Source: Halobaculum roseum
GTDB taxonomy: Archaea > Halobacteriota > Halobacteria > Halobacteriales > Haloferacaceae
Assembly (NCBI RefSeq): GCF_019880245.1
Contig: NZ_CP082286.1
Span: forward strand, 310,001-374,000
Direction of reading: 5' to 3'
Length of the DNA stretch: 64,000 nucleotides
Both the position numbers and the translations under genes were made by a program. Each line of letters opens with the position of its first letter. Within the stretch, counting starts at the first letter, position 1. Positions 1 to 8,706 of the stretch are shown here, piece after piece. Under the pieces are notes generated by a model. The model was not told where the DNA came from and did no database searches. It saw only the letters and a program-made list of their open reading frames with translations.

Positions 1-152
1 ATCGGCATCCCGGCGTACGACGCCGAGTTGACGACGTACAGCGCGTGGACGGTCGCCCCGTGCTGGACCGCCAGATCGACGGCGTGTCGGACCGCGCGCT
101 CGACGCCGTCGGAGCCGTCGGTCGGAACGAGGATCCGGTCGTACATCCCCAT
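1..152 (-). CDS. Universal stress protein (UspA family), N-terminal part, cut by window edge
   Basis: The reading frame on the minus strand begins at an ATG ending at 152 (MGMYDRILVPTDGS...) and runs off the left end after about 50 residues. The opening 'RILVPTDGSDGVERAVRHAVDLA' pattern is the first beta strand and helix of the UspA nucleotide-binding fold, in which the Asp of PTDGS contacts ATP in the ATP-binding members. A second in-frame ATG lies at 144-146. A TATA-like CCTTAATG (about 185-192 on the opposite strand) sits some 35 bases upstream and gives the gene its own promoter. The C-terminal G-x2-G-x9-GS/T nucleotide loop is outside the window, so ATP binding cannot be judged. Confidence 0.85.
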   Translation of the reverse strand, partial: MGMYDRILVPTDGSDGVERAVRHAVDLAVQHGATVHALYVVNSASYAGMP

Positions 153-351
153 GTGACTGTCTGTCGTACCCAGACGGCGGGGTCGCATTAAGGCTTCGCA
201 CGACGGCACCGGCGTCTCGTGGTTTCGTGTTTCGATTCGTAATGCGGGGGTCTGTCGTTCAACTTGGTCGAGCCGACGGCTCGCGGAGAACTGCGTCACA
301 CGCGAAAATCGCGAACGGTTCCGGCGCGGTGCCGGGGTCGAGCGCCGTCGA

Positions 352-618
352 CTACAGGCGGCCGACTTCCTCGACGCTCACGCTCTCGACGCCCTCGACG
401 CCGGAGAACGACTCCTCGACGGCCTCGGTGCCGCCGGCGTCGTCGGGGACGACGACCATCGGCAGGAGCGCGACGAGGCCGAACGCGACGTCGTCGCGCT
501 CGACGTTCCGGATCTCCGCGCCCTGCGGGAGCGACTCCTCCAGCTTCTGCTGGAGCTCGTCGAGGTCGATGTCGGGGCTCTGCGGCATGACCTTCATCTT
601 CGCGGCGACCTTCCCCAT
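352..618 (-). CDS. ef1b: Translation elongation factor 1-beta (aEF-1 beta)
   Basis: This 88-residue protein ([22 protein letters not shown]...) matches archaeal EF-1 beta in length and in its 'VAFGLVAL' and C-terminal '[13 protein letters not shown]' segments. EF-1 beta is the guanine-nucleotide exchange factor that recycles aEF-1 alpha during elongation. A longer in-frame start at 717 exists but would overlap the zinc-finger gene, and only the ATG at 616-618 gives the family length. The gene starts two bases after the stop of the upstream CPxCG zinc protein, so the two are almost certainly one transcript with translational coupling. Confidence 0.95.
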   Translation of the reverse strand: MGKVAAKMKVMPQSPDIDLDELQQKLEESLPQGAEIRNVERDDVAFGLVALLPMVVVPDDAGGTEAVEESFSGVEGVESVSVEEVGRL

Positions 619-620
619 CG

Positions 621-806
621 TTACGGCCCCCGGAACCCGCAGTCGGGACACTCGAAGAGGTTGCTCTGCTTGCGGCACTTCGCGCAGCGGCTGATCTGCG
701 TGCCACAGTCGGGGCACTTGAACGTCGCCGCGGCCGTCCCCGCGACGTTGATGCCACAGGAGACGCAGCGTCGCTCGGAACGCTGCTCGGACTCTGACTG
801 GCTCAT
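621..806 (-). CDS. Small CPxCG zinc-finger protein (HVO_2753-like)
   Basis: A 61-residue protein with four Cys pairs in order: CVSCG, CPDCG, CAKCR and CPDCG. These give two treble-clef or zinc-ribbon zinc sites across most of the chain. It is collinear with the small two-zinc-finger protein encoded before EF-1 beta in Haloferax volcanii (HVO_2753), which has been linked to swarming and biofilm formation. The gene is promoter-proximal: a TATA-like TTAAAAG lies about 25 bases before the ATG at 804-806, so the mRNA is probably leaderless. EF-1 beta follows after two bases. Partner and molecular activity are unknown; binding to nucleic acid or to translation factors is inference from context. Confidence 0.85.
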   Translation of the reverse strand: MSQSESEQRSERRCVSCGINVAGTAAATFKCPDCGTQISRCAKCRKQSNLFECPDCGFRGP

Positions 807-828
807 ACGGCTAGAGACCGGCGCGCGG

Positions 829-838
829 CTTTTAACGG
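829..838 (-). promoter_or_regulatory. TATA-like element for the zinc-finger/EF-1 beta unit
   Basis: The minus strand reads GTTAAAAGCC here, centred about 27 bases before the ATG at 806. That is the usual spacing of a haloarchaeal TATA box from a leaderless start. The stretch 839-949 between this promoter and the end of the permease gene shows no further signal that I can support. Confidence 0.5.
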
Positions 839-949
839 TTGTCTTTCAGACGGCGCGAACGGCCGATCCGGCTTCCGTCATTCGGGCCCTAGTCGTGCGA
901 ATCGTTGGCGTACGACTTGCCGGCTGTGGACCGTTGTCGCGTCGACCGC

Positions 950-2206
950 TCACGCGATCACGAGCGGCCCGAGTAACACGCCCATCAGGTGGACCCGTCG
1001 GCAGCCGAGCCGGACGGGAACGAAGCCGACCGCGGCCGCGGCGACGAGCACGCCCAGCCCGAACGGGCCGGCGAACGCGAGCGACAGCAGCGCCAGCCCG
1101 ACGATCACTCCCCCGACCAGCGGGGCGTGCGGGAGTCCGCCGACGACGCGGAGCGCGGCGTCGCCGACCAGCACGACCGCGACGGTTCCGACCGCCCCCG
1201 CGACAACCACCGCCGAGAGCAGCGGCGGGAGCGCGGCCGGGACGCCCGCCCCGTCGAGGGCGACGAACACGCCCGAGCGCGTCGCGTCGAACGACCAGTA
1301 CGCGAACAGCGCGAACACCGCCGTCGCCGTGTTCGCCCCGCTGGTCGCGACGACGTACTCCCGCGCCGGGTCGCGGCCGGCGGTGGCCGGCAGCGCCAGC
1401 ACGGCCGCCACGCCCGCGGAGACGCCGGGGAGGTACCCGACCGCGGCGCCGCCGCCCGCGCCGGCGGCGGCCGCACCCGTCAGCTCGCGACCGGACAGCC
1501 CCAGGCGGGCGTCGGCCTGCGACGGGACGCCGGCGCCGCCGAGCGCGTCGACCAGCACCGGCACGCCGAACAGCCCGGCGAACAGCGGGGCGAGGACCCC
1601 GCCGGCGGCGACGAGCGGGTCCGTCGGCGCATCGAGCGTGACCAGTCCAAGCGCCGTCGCGAGCGCGAACGAGAGCGCGCCGGCGAGTCGACGGCGGTTG
1701 TTCGACTCGGTGAGCACGAGCAACAGCGCCACTCCCGCGAGCACGACCGGCAGCCACGCGCGTAGATACGGATACGCGACGCGCATCCCCGCGGTGACGA
1801 CGGCCGCGGCGGGGAGCGCGGTCGCCAGCGCCAGCCCCGACCCGACCGCCGAGAGACGCATCGCCTCACGCCCGCGCCCCTCCGCGACCAACCGATGGCC
1901 GGGGAGCGCCGCGGCCGCCATCGCGGCGTCGGGGACCCCGAGCGCCAGCGACGGCACGATGTCGAGGAACGTGTGGACGACGCCGGCGGCCACCATCGCG
2001 CAGCCGAGCGGGACCGGCGGGGCGTCCAGCGCCGGCGCCGCGGCCGCCAGGAGGAACGCGAAGTTGTTCGCGTGCAGCCCGGGGACCAGTCCGCTGCAGC
2101 AGCCGAGCGCACAGCCCGCGAGCGTGTACGCGAGCAGAACGGTGCCGGCGGGTGGGGCGGCGGCGAGAACTCCGGCGGGCGGGACGACGGCGGGAAGCGG
2201 GAACAC
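950..2206 (-). CDS. TctA-like tripartite tricarboxylate transporter permease, haloarchaeal type
   Basis: A 418-residue, highly hydrophobic protein with about ten to twelve predicted membrane spans. Its N-terminal 'GLVPGLHANNFAFLL' and internal 'GYLPGVSAGVAAVLALP' repeats are the paired GxxPGxH/S signatures of the TctA/DUF112 permease fold. In bacteria TctA works with a small membrane subunit (TctB) and a periplasmic binding protein (TctC) to import di- or tricarboxylates; neither partner gene is nearby, and this chain is shorter than the roughly 500-residue bacterial TctA. The start chosen is a GTG at 2204-2206; downstream ATG alternatives exist. Substrate and direction of transport are unknown. 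Confidence 0.75.
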   Translation of the reverse strand: MFPLPAVVPPAGVLAAAPPAGTVLLAYTLAGCALGCCSGLVPGLHANNFAFLLAAAAPALDAPPVPLGCAMVAAGVVHTFLDIVPSLALGVPDAAMAAAALPGHRLVAEGRGREAMRLSAVGSGLALATALPAAAVVTAGMRVAYPYLRAWLPVVLAGVALLLVLTESNNRRRLAGALSFALATALGLVTLDAPTDPLVAAGGVLAPLFAGLFGVPVLVDALGGAGVPSQADARLGLSGRELTGAAAAGAGGGAAVGYLPGVSAGVAAVLALPATAGRDPAREYVVATSGANTATAVFALFAYWSFDATRSGVFVALDGAGVPAALPPLLSAVVVAGAVGTVAVVLVGDAALRVVGGLPHAPLVGGVIVGLALLSLAFAGPFGLGVLVAAAAVGFVPVRLGCRRVHLMGVLLGPLVIA

Positions 2207-2384
2207 CGGGACGGAGTGGATCCGTCATCCGGTTTCAACGCTCGGGTCCCGAGCGACGCTCGAAGCTCGACGGGCGAGCCGCCGCGGCCGTCGCTCATAT
2301 CGGCGGCGCTGTCCCTCGGGAGTAGGCCTCGAAAGAAGTGCGATCTGCGGTCGAGTCGGTCGAGACGAGTGAGCGTCGCCGGCG

Positions 2385-2735
2385 TCAGCCGAAGAGCTCG
2401 CCCAGGCCCTCGCCCGAGCCCTCGTCGTCGTCCTCGTCGTCGTCGTCAGCGGCGGCCTCGTCGGCGGCCTCCTCCTCGGCCTCGTCGTCGCCGTCGTCGG
2501 CCTCCGCCTCGTCGGCGGAGCCGCCGGCGGCGCCGGCCGAGGCGCCCGCGGCGGGCGCGGCGGCGGCCGTCTCGATTGCCTCCTCGATGTCGACGTCCTC
2601 CAGCGCGGCCACGAGGGCCTTCACGCGGGATTCCTCGACGTCGACGCCGGCGGCTTCCAGCACCGCCGTGACGTTGTCCTCGTTGATCTCCTCGCCCGTC
2701 TCGTTCAGGATGAGTGCAGCGTAAACGTATTCCAT
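2385..2735 (-). CDS. rpl12: 50S ribosomal stalk protein L12 (P1)
   Basis: A 116-residue protein with the archaeal P1 layout. An N-terminal helical dimerisation domain ([22 protein letters not shown]...) is followed by an Ala/Gly hinge at about residues 60-75, a run of Asp/Glu, and the conserved C-terminal tail EGLGELFG. That tail recruits translational GTPases to the ribosome and is nearly repeated at the end of L10 (EGLGAMFG). The acidic hinge is long, as expected for a salt-in halophile. The gene follows L10 by 17 bases and closes the L1-L10-L12 unit. Confidence 0.97.
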   Translation of the reverse strand: MEYVYAALILNETGEEINEDNVTAVLEAAGVDVEESRVKALVAALEDVDIEEAIETAAAAPAAGASAGAAGGSADEAEADDGDDEAEEEAADEAAADDDDEDDDEGSGEGLGELFG

Positions 2736-2752
2736 GGTCCTGTGTAGTTGTC

Positions 2753-3796
2753 TTATCCGAACATCGCGCCGAGGCCCTCCGCTCCGTCGCCGTCGTCGTC
2801 ATCGTCGTCGGCGTCGTCGGGCTCGGCTTCCGTGTCCTCGTCGTCGCTCGATTCGTCAGTTTCCTCCTCGGCCTCGGCGGCCGGCTCGGGCGCGGGCGCC
2901 TCGACGCCGCGGAGCTCCTCGGGGAGCGCCTCGTCGTCGTCGATGGCGGCCGCGAGCGAGCGCAGCTGCGCGTCGGCGCGGCTCACGAGGTCGGGCATGA
3001 GTTCCTCGTCCTCGATGGCCGCGAACAGGCCGACGGACTTCGCCTCGCCGGCGGCCTTGCCGAGCAGGGTGCCCGCGGTGCGGGCGGTCGGGTAGGCGGC
3101 GTTGACCGAGAGGTTCCGCGCCGCCGCCGCGGCGGACTGGACGTCCGCGCGGTACTCGTCCACGTCGATGGCGAGCTCGTCCGGCTCGAACAGCACGCCG
3201 TCCGCGAAGACGGCGCGCAGGTCCAGCCCGACCTCCTTGGGCTCGATGCCGAGCTCGCCGAGCACGTTGGCGAGTTCCTCCGACACCGCCTCGCCGGCGT
3301 CGAGCACGTGCGAGTCGGACATGACCTTGATCGACCCGCCGTCGATCCGGGCGTCCGCGCCGACCTGCTGAAGCTCGCCGACGAACGGACCGGGGTCGAC
3401 CCCCGTGTCACCCTCGGGGATGACGATGTCGTTCGGGGCGACCTCGCCCGCGCCGATGGGCGCGGACGTCTTCGACGCCTCGAGCTGCTTGTACAGCCCG
3501 AAGGGGTTGTCGTTGGTGCCGATGAGGCCGACGTGACCGGAGACGAACTGTCCCAGGTCCTCGACGCCCTCGTCCACCTCGTCGAGCGCGCGCTCGATGA
3601 GGGTGTTGCGGGACATCCGCAGCTCGGCCCGCCCGTGCAGGTCGCGGCGCATGTCCTGGAGCTGCCGGCTCGGGATGCCCGTGAGGTCGACGACGCCGAC
3701 GGCGTCGTACGAGTCGACGAAGTCGGTCAGCTCGGCGACCTCCTGGCGCTTCCACTCCGGAATGGTCTCGGTCTTGCGCTCCTCTGCGGCGCTCAT
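2753..3796 (-). CDS. rpl10: 50S ribosomal protein L10 (P0), stalk base
   Basis: A 347-residue protein beginning [20 protein letters not shown], with the L10 RNA-binding domain '[24 protein letters not shown]' at about residues 30-55. The chain continues into the archaeal insertion domain, the C-terminal spine helices that dock L12 dimers, and an acidic tail ending EGLGAMFG. It anchors the stalk to 23S rRNA. Its ATG overlaps the L1 stop by four bases, so translation is probably coupled to L1. Length is normal for haloarchaeal P0. Confidence 0.97.
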   Translation of the reverse strand: MSAAEERKTETIPEWKRQEVAELTDFVDSYDAVGVVDLTGIPSRQLQDMRRDLHGRAELRMSRNTLIERALDEVDEGVEDLGQFVSGHVGLIGTNDNPFGLYKQLEASKTSAPIGAGEVAPNDIVIPEGDTGVDPGPFVGELQQVGADARIDGGSIKVMSDSHVLDAGEAVSEELANVLGELGIEPKEVGLDLRAVFADGVLFEPDELAIDVDEYRADVQSAAAAARNLSVNAAYPTARTAGTLLGKAAGEAKSVGLFAAIEDEELMPDLVSRADAQLRSLAAAIDDDEALPEELRGVEAPAPEPAAEAEEETDESSDDEDTEAEPDDADDDDDDGDGAEGLGAMFG

Positions 3797-4431
3797 ACGG
3801 GCACCTCCACGGACGGCCCCATCGTCGTCTTGACGTAGATGCCGTCGATGTTGAGCGGCCCCTTCTCGAGGTCCGCCTCCAGCCGGCGGACGATCACGTC
3901 GATGTTGTCGGCGATCTCGTCGGCCGTCATGTCCTCGGCGCCGACGCGCGTGTGGAACGTGCGGCGGTCGCGCGAGCGGATCTGGACGGTGTTTTTCATG
4001 CGGTTGACGGTTTCGACGACGTCGTCGTCGGGCTGGAGCGGCGTCGGCATCTTGCCGCGCGGCCCCAGAATGCGCCCGAGGTTGGACGCCACGTCCTGCA
4101 TCATGTCGGCCTCGGCGATGAAGAAGTCGGTCTCATCGGCGAGATCCTTGGCGTCGTTCTCCTCGGAGGCGAGCTCCGAGAGGTCGTCGCCCGACAGGAC
4201 TCTGTCGGCTACGTCTTCCGCGCGCAGGGCGGTCTCGCCCTCCGCAATGACGACGATCTGTGTCTCCTGGCCGGTGCCGGCCGGAAGCACGACTTCGTCG
4301 TCAACTCGATTCGACGGGTCGTTGAGGTCCAAGTCCCGGAGATTGATCGCCAAATCCACGGTCTCGCGGAAGTTGCGAGGGGGGGCGTCCTCCAGTGCTT
4401 GGGATACTGCGTCCTCGATTGAATCTGCCAT
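3793..4431 (-). CDS. rpl1: 50S ribosomal protein L1
   Basis: A 212-residue L1 with the archaeal features '[30 protein letters not shown]' and the C-terminal '[22 protein letters not shown]'. L1 forms the mobile stalk that helps eject E-site tRNA, and in many archaea it represses its own mRNA. The ATG at 4429-4431 has a strong Shine-Dalgarno (GGAGGTG, 4436-4442), unusual in a genome where many genes appear leaderless, and a structured leader lies in front of it. First gene of the L1-L10-L12 operon. Confidence 0.97.
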   Translation of the reverse strand: MADSIEDAVSQALEDAPPRNFRETVDLAINLRDLDLNDPSNRVDDEVVLPAGTGQETQIVVIAEGETALRAEDVADRVLSGDDLSELASEENDAKDLADETDFFIAEADMMQDVASNLGRILGPRGKMPTPLQPDDDVVETVNRMKNTVQIRSRDRRTFHTRVGAEDMTADEIADNIDVIVRRLEADLEKGPLNIDGIYVKTTMGPSVEVPV

Positions 4432-4435
4432 TTTT

Positions 4436-4497
4436 CACCTCCGTAGTACGCAGGAATGCTCCTACGGGTCAGTGAAACAGGCGTACGCCTGTCTCAC
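4436..4497 (-). promoter_or_regulatory. Structured 5' leader of the L1-L10-L12 operon (candidate L1 autoregulatory site)
   Basis: Two hairpins can be read in the mRNA leader. The distal one pairs GUGA...UCAC around the perfect 16-base palindrome at 4477-4492 (ACAGGCGTACGCCTGT). The proximal one pairs CCGUAG (4467-4462) with CUACGG (4446-4441), and its 3' arm runs into the Shine-Dalgarno GGAGGTG (4442-4436), so folding would hide the ribosome site. A TATA-like CTTAAG near 4520-4526 would give a leader of roughly 65 bases. Haloarchaeal L1 operons are known to be controlled through a leader site; assigning L1 binding here is inference. Confidence 0.55.
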
Positions 4498-4677
4498 CGT
4501 GGAATCCGCCCACGCGACACTTAAGACCGTCGAAGGGGCGAGGGGCGCGAGAGCCGTTCACACGGCCCGCCACGGCGGCGCATGGGCCCGACGTGTCGCC
4601 GGCGCCGTCGCTGGCGGGGATGCGGTCGCGAACCGACCGCCGAATCCGGCGGCCGGGGGCGAGAAGTGGAACCGGAG

Positions 4678-5166
4678 TTACGCCGTCGCTTCCTCGGCGA
4701 GGACGTCGTCGTACTCGCCGGCGTCGACGCGGTCGTCGAACGTGCGGGCGTCCTCGCCGTCGATGGTGACGCCGAGGGAGGCGCACGTGCCGCCGACCTC
4801 CTTGGCGGCGGCCTTCACGTCGTACGCGAGCAGGTCGGACATCTTCTGCTCGGCCACCTTCTTCACCTGTTCGACGGTCATGTCGGCGACGAAGTCCTTC
4901 TGGGGCTCGCCCGAGCCCGTCTCGAAGCCGACCTCGTCCTTGATCAGTTCCGCCGTCGGCGGGACGCCGACCTCGATGCTGAAGGAGCCGTCGTCGTCGT
5001 ACTCGACGGTGACGGGCACTTCCATGCCGTCGAACGCGGCGGTCTGGTCGTTGATCTCCGAGACGACCGCCTGCACGTCCACCGGCGTCGGACCGAGCTC
5101 GGGACCGAGCGGCGGGCCGGGATTGGCCTGGCCGCCGGGAACGAGCACTTCGATGGTTCCAGCCAT
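4678..5166 (-). CDS. rpl11: 50S ribosomal protein L11
   Basis: A 162-residue protein starting MAGTIEVLVPGGQANPGPPLGPELGP, the classic proline-rich L11 N-terminal domain. The C-terminal rRNA-binding domain includes 'MTVEQVKKVAEQKMSDLLAYDVKAAAKEVGGTCASLGV'. L11 shapes the GTPase-associated centre with 23S rRNA. A longer in-frame start at 5478 would read through the divergent aldo/keto reductase gene and is rejected. A TATA-like CTTAAAC at about 5190-5196 is 27 bases from the ATG, so L11 is transcribed separately from L1, leaderless, and divergently from the reductase gene. Confidence 0.97.
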   Translation of the reverse strand: MAGTIEVLVPGGQANPGPPLGPELGPTPVDVQAVVSEINDQTAAFDGMEVPVTVEYDDDGSFSIEVGVPPTAELIKDEVGFETGSGEPQKDFVADMTVEQVKKVAEQKMSDLLAYDVKAAAKEVGGTCASLGVTIDGEDARTFDDRVDAGEYDDVLAEEATA

Positions 5167-5186
5167 ACGTTCGGATTCCCCGTCGC

Positions 5187-5276
5187 GTCGTTTAAGGATT
5201 GTCTTTGCGACCGCTTCCGGCGATCGCGTGGGTGTGAACCGCTCGCATTCGGGCGCCGGATCAGCGGCGCTTATAC
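5187..5276. promoter_or_regulatory. Divergent promoter region between L11 and aldo/keto reductase 1
   Basis: The minus strand carries CTTAAAC at about 5190-5196 for L11. The plus strand carries CTTATACCC at about 5270-5278, centred 27 bases before the reductase ATG at 5300. Both spacings predict leaderless mRNAs. No operator-like palindrome stands out between them. Confidence 0.5.
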
Positions 5277-5299
5277 CCGCCGGCGACGGCGTCGAACGT

Positions 5300-6286
5300 A
5301 TGTCCGTGCCGGACTCGATGGCGTACACGAGGCTGGGCGACACCGGGCTAGAGGTGTCGCGGCTGTGTCTCGGCTGCATGAACTTCGGCAGCGAGCGGCC
5401 GTGGATGATGAACGACCGCGACGCGAGCGTCGACCTGATCCACGAGGCGCTCGATCTCGGCATTAACTTCCTCGACACCGCGAACGTCTACTCCACCGGC
5501 GAAAGCGAGGAGATCGTCGGCGCCGCCGTCGCCTCCGCGGACCGCGACGAGCTCGTCCTCGCCACGAAGGTCTTCGGCGAGATGCGCGACGGGCCGAACG
5601 GCTCGGGGCTCTCGCGCAAACACATTCTCGATCAGGTGGAGGCGAGCCTCGACCGCCTCGACACCGACTACATCGACCTCTACCAGATCCATCGCTGGGA
5701 CGAGGAAACGCCGATCGAGGAGACCCTCTCCGCGCTCGATCACCTCATCGAGACGGGTCGCGTACGCTACATCGGCGCCTCCACGATGACCGCCTACCAG
5801 TTCACGAAGGCCCTCTACACCAGCGACATCGAGGACTACGAGCGCTTCGCCTGCATGCAGCCCGAGTACTCCGCGGTCGCCCGGTACGAGGAGGCGAACC
5901 TCCTGGACGTGTGCGAGGGCGAGGGCGTCGGCGTGATCCCGTGGTCGCCGCTGGCGGGCGGCTTCCTCACCGGAAAGTACGACCGGGATTCGGAGCCGAC
6001 CGACGGCACCCGCGGGGCGGCCTCCGAGTCGGTCCGCGGGTACTTCACCGAGGAGAACTGGGCCGTACTCGACGCCGTCAGGAGCGTCGCCGAGGAGGTC
6101 GACGCGACGCCCGCACAGGTGGCGCTCGCGTGGCTGCTCGAACGGGAGGTCGTCACCGCGCCGATCATCGGCCCGCGATCGATCGAGCACCTCCGCGAGA
6201 ACGTCGGCGCGATCTCGGTCGACCTGAGCCCCGAGCAGGTCGAGCGCATCGCCGAGCCGAAGACGCCGCGGTACCCCGGTCCGTAG
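5300..6286 (+). CDS. Aldo/keto reductase 1 (tandem paralogue)
   Basis: A 328-residue TIM-barrel oxidoreductase of the AKR superfamily, starting MSVPDSMAYTRLGDTGLEVSRLCLGCMNFG. The catalytic tetrad can be read: Asp in 'FLDTANVYSTG', Tyr in the same segment, Lys in 'LATKVFGEM' and His in 'LYQIHRWD'. The C-terminal NADP(H) segment is 'TAPIIGPRSIEHLRENV'. It reduces an unknown aldehyde or ketose using NAD(P)H. A TATA box 27 bases upstream fixes the ATG at 5300; the much longer open frame upstream is read-through of antisense ribosomal DNA. The next gene is a close paralogue with blocks of identical DNA. Confidence 0.9.
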   Translation: MSVPDSMAYTRLGDTGLEVSRLCLGCMNFGSERPWMMNDRDASVDLIHEALDLGINFLDTANVYSTGESEEIVGAAVASADRDELVLATKVFGEMRDGPNGSGLSRKHILDQVEASLDRLDTDYIDLYQIHRWDEETPIEETLSALDHLIETGRVRYIGASTMTAYQFTKALYTSDIEDYERFACMQPEYSAVARYEEANLLDVCEGEGVGVIPWSPLAGGFLTGKYDRDSEPTDGTRGAASESVRGYFTEENWAVLDAVRSVAEEVDATPAQVALAWLLEREVVTAPIIGPRSIEHLRENVGAISVDLSPEQVERIAEPKTPRYPGP

Positions 6287-6349
6287 CCCGAGCGGTATCC
6301 GCCTCTCCCGCCGGGACGATTATCTATCTGCGCCGAGTCCGTGTGTCGC

Positions 6350-7354
6350 GTGAGCGACGCACACGAGTTCGACGGGATGACGTACACGAAGCTCGGCGAC
6401 ACGGGGCTCGACGTGTCCCGGTTGTGTCTCGGCTGTATGAACTTCGGATCCGGGGAACCGTGGATGATGAACGACCGCGACGCGAGCGTCGACCTGATCC
6501 ACGAGGCGCTCGATCTCGGGATCAACTTCCTCGACACCGCGAACGTCTACTCCACCGGCGAAAGCGAGGAGATCGTCGGCGACGCCGTCGCCTCCGCCAA
6601 CCGCGACGAGCTCGTCCTCGCCACAAAGGTGTACTGGGACATGTTCGACGGCCCGAACGGCTCGGGCCTCTCGCGCAAGCACATCCTCGATCAGGTGGAA
6701 GCCAGCCTCGACCGACTCGACACCGACTACATCGACCTGTATCAGATCCACCGCTGGGACGACGACACCCCGATCGAGGAGACGCTCGCGGCCCTCGATC
6801 ACCTCGTCGAGACCGGTCGGGTTCGGTACATCGGCGCCTCCACGATGACCGCCTACCAGTTCACGAAGGCCCTCTACACCAGCGACATCGAGGACTACGA
6901 GCGCTTCGCCTGCATGCAGCCCGAGTACAACGCCGTGGACCGCCACGAGGAGGCGAACCTGCTGGAGGTCTGTGCCGGCGAGGACGTGGGCGTGATCCCG
7001 TGGTCGCCGCTGGCGGGCGGCTTCCTCACCGGAAAGTACGACCGCGACGACGACACCGAGGAGGGCTACCGAGCCGAGACGGACGAGTACACCCGGAACC
7101 GATTCACCGAGGAGAACTGGGCCGTGCTGGACGAGATCCGCGCGATCGCCGACGAACGGGGCGTCACGCCGGCGCAGGTGTCGCTCGCGTGGCCGCTCCA
7201 CCGCGACGTGGTGGACGCCCCGATCATCGGTCCGGGGTCGAGCGAGCACCTCCGCGAGAACGTCGCCGCCCTCGGCCTCGATCTGACCGACGAGGAGATG
7301 ACGCGTATCGAGGCGCCCAAGACGCCGCGGTGGCCCGCACCCGGGAAGGACTGA
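6350..7354 (+). CDS. Aldo/keto reductase 2 (tandem paralogue)
   Basis: A 334-residue AKR with the same motifs as its upstream neighbour (GLDVSRLCLGCMNFG, FLDTANVYSTG, LATKVYWDM, LYQIHRWD, DAPIIGPGSSEHL). The start is uncertain. GTG at 6350 (MSDAHEFDGMTYTKLG) is preferred because a TATA-like ATTATCTAT at 6319-6327 lies about 27 bases before it; GTG at 6341 and ATG at 6377 are alternatives. Because it has its own promoter, it is not simply the second gene of an operon. It is followed by a TrmB-like regulator and the sugar importer, suggesting a role in sugar or sugar-acid reduction. Confidence 0.88.
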   Translation: MSDAHEFDGMTYTKLGDTGLDVSRLCLGCMNFGSGEPWMMNDRDASVDLIHEALDLGINFLDTANVYSTGESEEIVGDAVASANRDELVLATKVYWDMFDGPNGSGLSRKHILDQVEASLDRLDTDYIDLYQIHRWDDDTPIEETLAALDHLVETGRVRYIGASTMTAYQFTKALYTSDIEDYERFACMQPEYNAVDRHEEANLLEVCAGEDVGVIPWSPLAGGFLTGKYDRDDDTEEGYRAETDEYTRNRFTEENWAVLDEIRAIADERGVTPAQVSLAWPLHRDVVDAPIIGPGSSEHLRENVAALGLDLTDEEMTRIEAPKTPRWPAPGKD

Positions 7355-7472
7355 GCCCGCGCGGGCGGTGTCCTCGGCGTGACGGCTTTCGGATCGCGCG
7401 AGCACGCGCGGTCGGAGAAGCAGTCCCGTCCGTAGGCGGTACGGTTTTCCCCCAGCACGACAGCCACCCGGC

Positions 7473-8537
7473 ATGGAGACCGAGTCGCTCGTCGAGACGC
7501 TGGAGGCGGCGGGCCTGTCGCCGTACCAGGCGGAGGCGTACGTCGCGCTGCTGGAGCTGGGGACGGCGTCGGCGACCGACGTGGCGGAGGCGAGCGGCGT
7601 CCCGGCCCCTCGCATCTACGACGTGCTACGGACGCTGGAGGAACGGGAGTACATCGAGACGTACGAGGCCGGCTCGCTGCAGGCCCGGGCACACAGCCCG
7701 TCGGTCGTGTTGGAGGACCTCCGGAGCCGGGCCGACCGGCTGGAGGCGGCCGCCGAGGAGGTGGAACAGCGGTGGGAACAGCCCGAGTTGGAGGCCGGCG
7801 GCGCCAGCATCGTCACGCGCTTTCGGACCGTCATCGAGCGCGCGGAGGCGTTCATCGAGGACGCGAGCCACCAGATCCTGCTGTCGACGACGACCGCGAA
7901 CCTCCGACGGCTCGCGCCCGCGCTCCGCGACGCGACCGACCGGGGCGTCTCGGTGCGCGTGTCCGTCCACACCGACGACGCGAACGAGCGGCCGGACCCG
8001 AGCCTGTTCGAGGACATCTGCATGGAGGCGCGTCACCGTCCGCTTCCCGCGCCGTTCGTGGCGCTGGCCGACCGGCGACAGGCGTCGTTCGCCCACCACC
8101 CGGATTCGTACGACCGGTACGGCGTGCTCGTGAACGACCGGACGCACACGTACGTGTTCTACTGGTACTTCCTCACGACGCTGTGGGAGCCGTGGAAGTC
8201 CGTGTACGACGCGAGCGAGCCGGGGCTTCCCATCGAACATCTCGACGTTCGCCACCTCGTTCGCGACCTCCGGGAGCTGGGCTGGCGGGACGCCCCCATT
8301 CGCCTCCGCGTCGAAGGGTACGAGACCGACACGGGCGAGGAGTGCACCGTCGAGGGCACCGTCGTCGACGTGCGGGTCCCGTTCGCCTCGGAGGCCGACA
8401 CCGGCTTCGAGCTGGCCGGACAGGTCACGGTCGACCTCGACGTCGACGGCGAACACGTCAGCGTCGGCGGGTGGGGCGCGATCGTCGAGGACGTCGAGGG
8501 AACGAGACTCACGATCGTCGACGCGCCGATCGAGTGA
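7473..8537 (+). CDS. TrmB-family transcriptional regulator with effector domain
   Basis: A 354-residue protein. Residues 1-75 form a winged helix-turn-helix ('GLSPYQAEAYVALLELGTASATDVAEASGVPAPRIYDVLRTLEEREYIE') typical of TrmB. A coiled segment ('SRADRLEAAAEEVEQRWEQPE') is followed by a PLD-like region with 'ILLSTTTANLRRLAPALRDATDRGVSVRVSV' and a C-terminal beta-rich domain resembling the TrmB sugar-binding part. TrmB proteins control sugar transport and glycolytic genes in archaea. It sits directly upstream of the ABC importer and is the obvious candidate regulator of the cluster. The inducer is unknown. Confidence 0.85.
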   Translation: METESLVETLEAAGLSPYQAEAYVALLELGTASATDVAEASGVPAPRIYDVLRTLEEREYIETYEAGSLQARAHSPSVVLEDLRSRADRLEAAAEEVEQRWEQPELEAGGASIVTRFRTVIERAEAFIEDASHQILLSTTTANLRRLAPALRDATDRGVSVRVSVHTDDANERPDPSLFEDICMEARHRPLPAPFVALADRRQASFAHHPDSYDRYGVLVNDRTHTYVFYWYFLTTLWEPWKSVYDASEPGLPIEHLDVRHLVRDLRELGWRDAPIRLRVEGYETDTGEECTVEGTVVDVRVPFASEADTGFELAGQVTVDLDVDGEHVSVGGWGAIVEDVEGTRLTIVDAPIE

Positions 8538-8706
8538 ACGAATACACGCGAGCCACACGGCGATCCCCACCGTGCTTCTCCCGTCTGCAGCGTGAATCGA
8601 CGAGGGGATTCGACAGCACCCGGGTCGGCGGAGTGGTCGCGACCGCGGGCCGCTGAACGGCCGTGACGACGGTTCTCCCGTCGAGCGTCCGCCGTCACAT
8701 CCCCGC

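Noticed and set aside
3839-5299. Long open frame running into aldo/keto reductase 1
   Set aside because: It is antisense to L1 and L11 and lacks any family character before MSVPDS; the TATA spacing supports a start at 5300.
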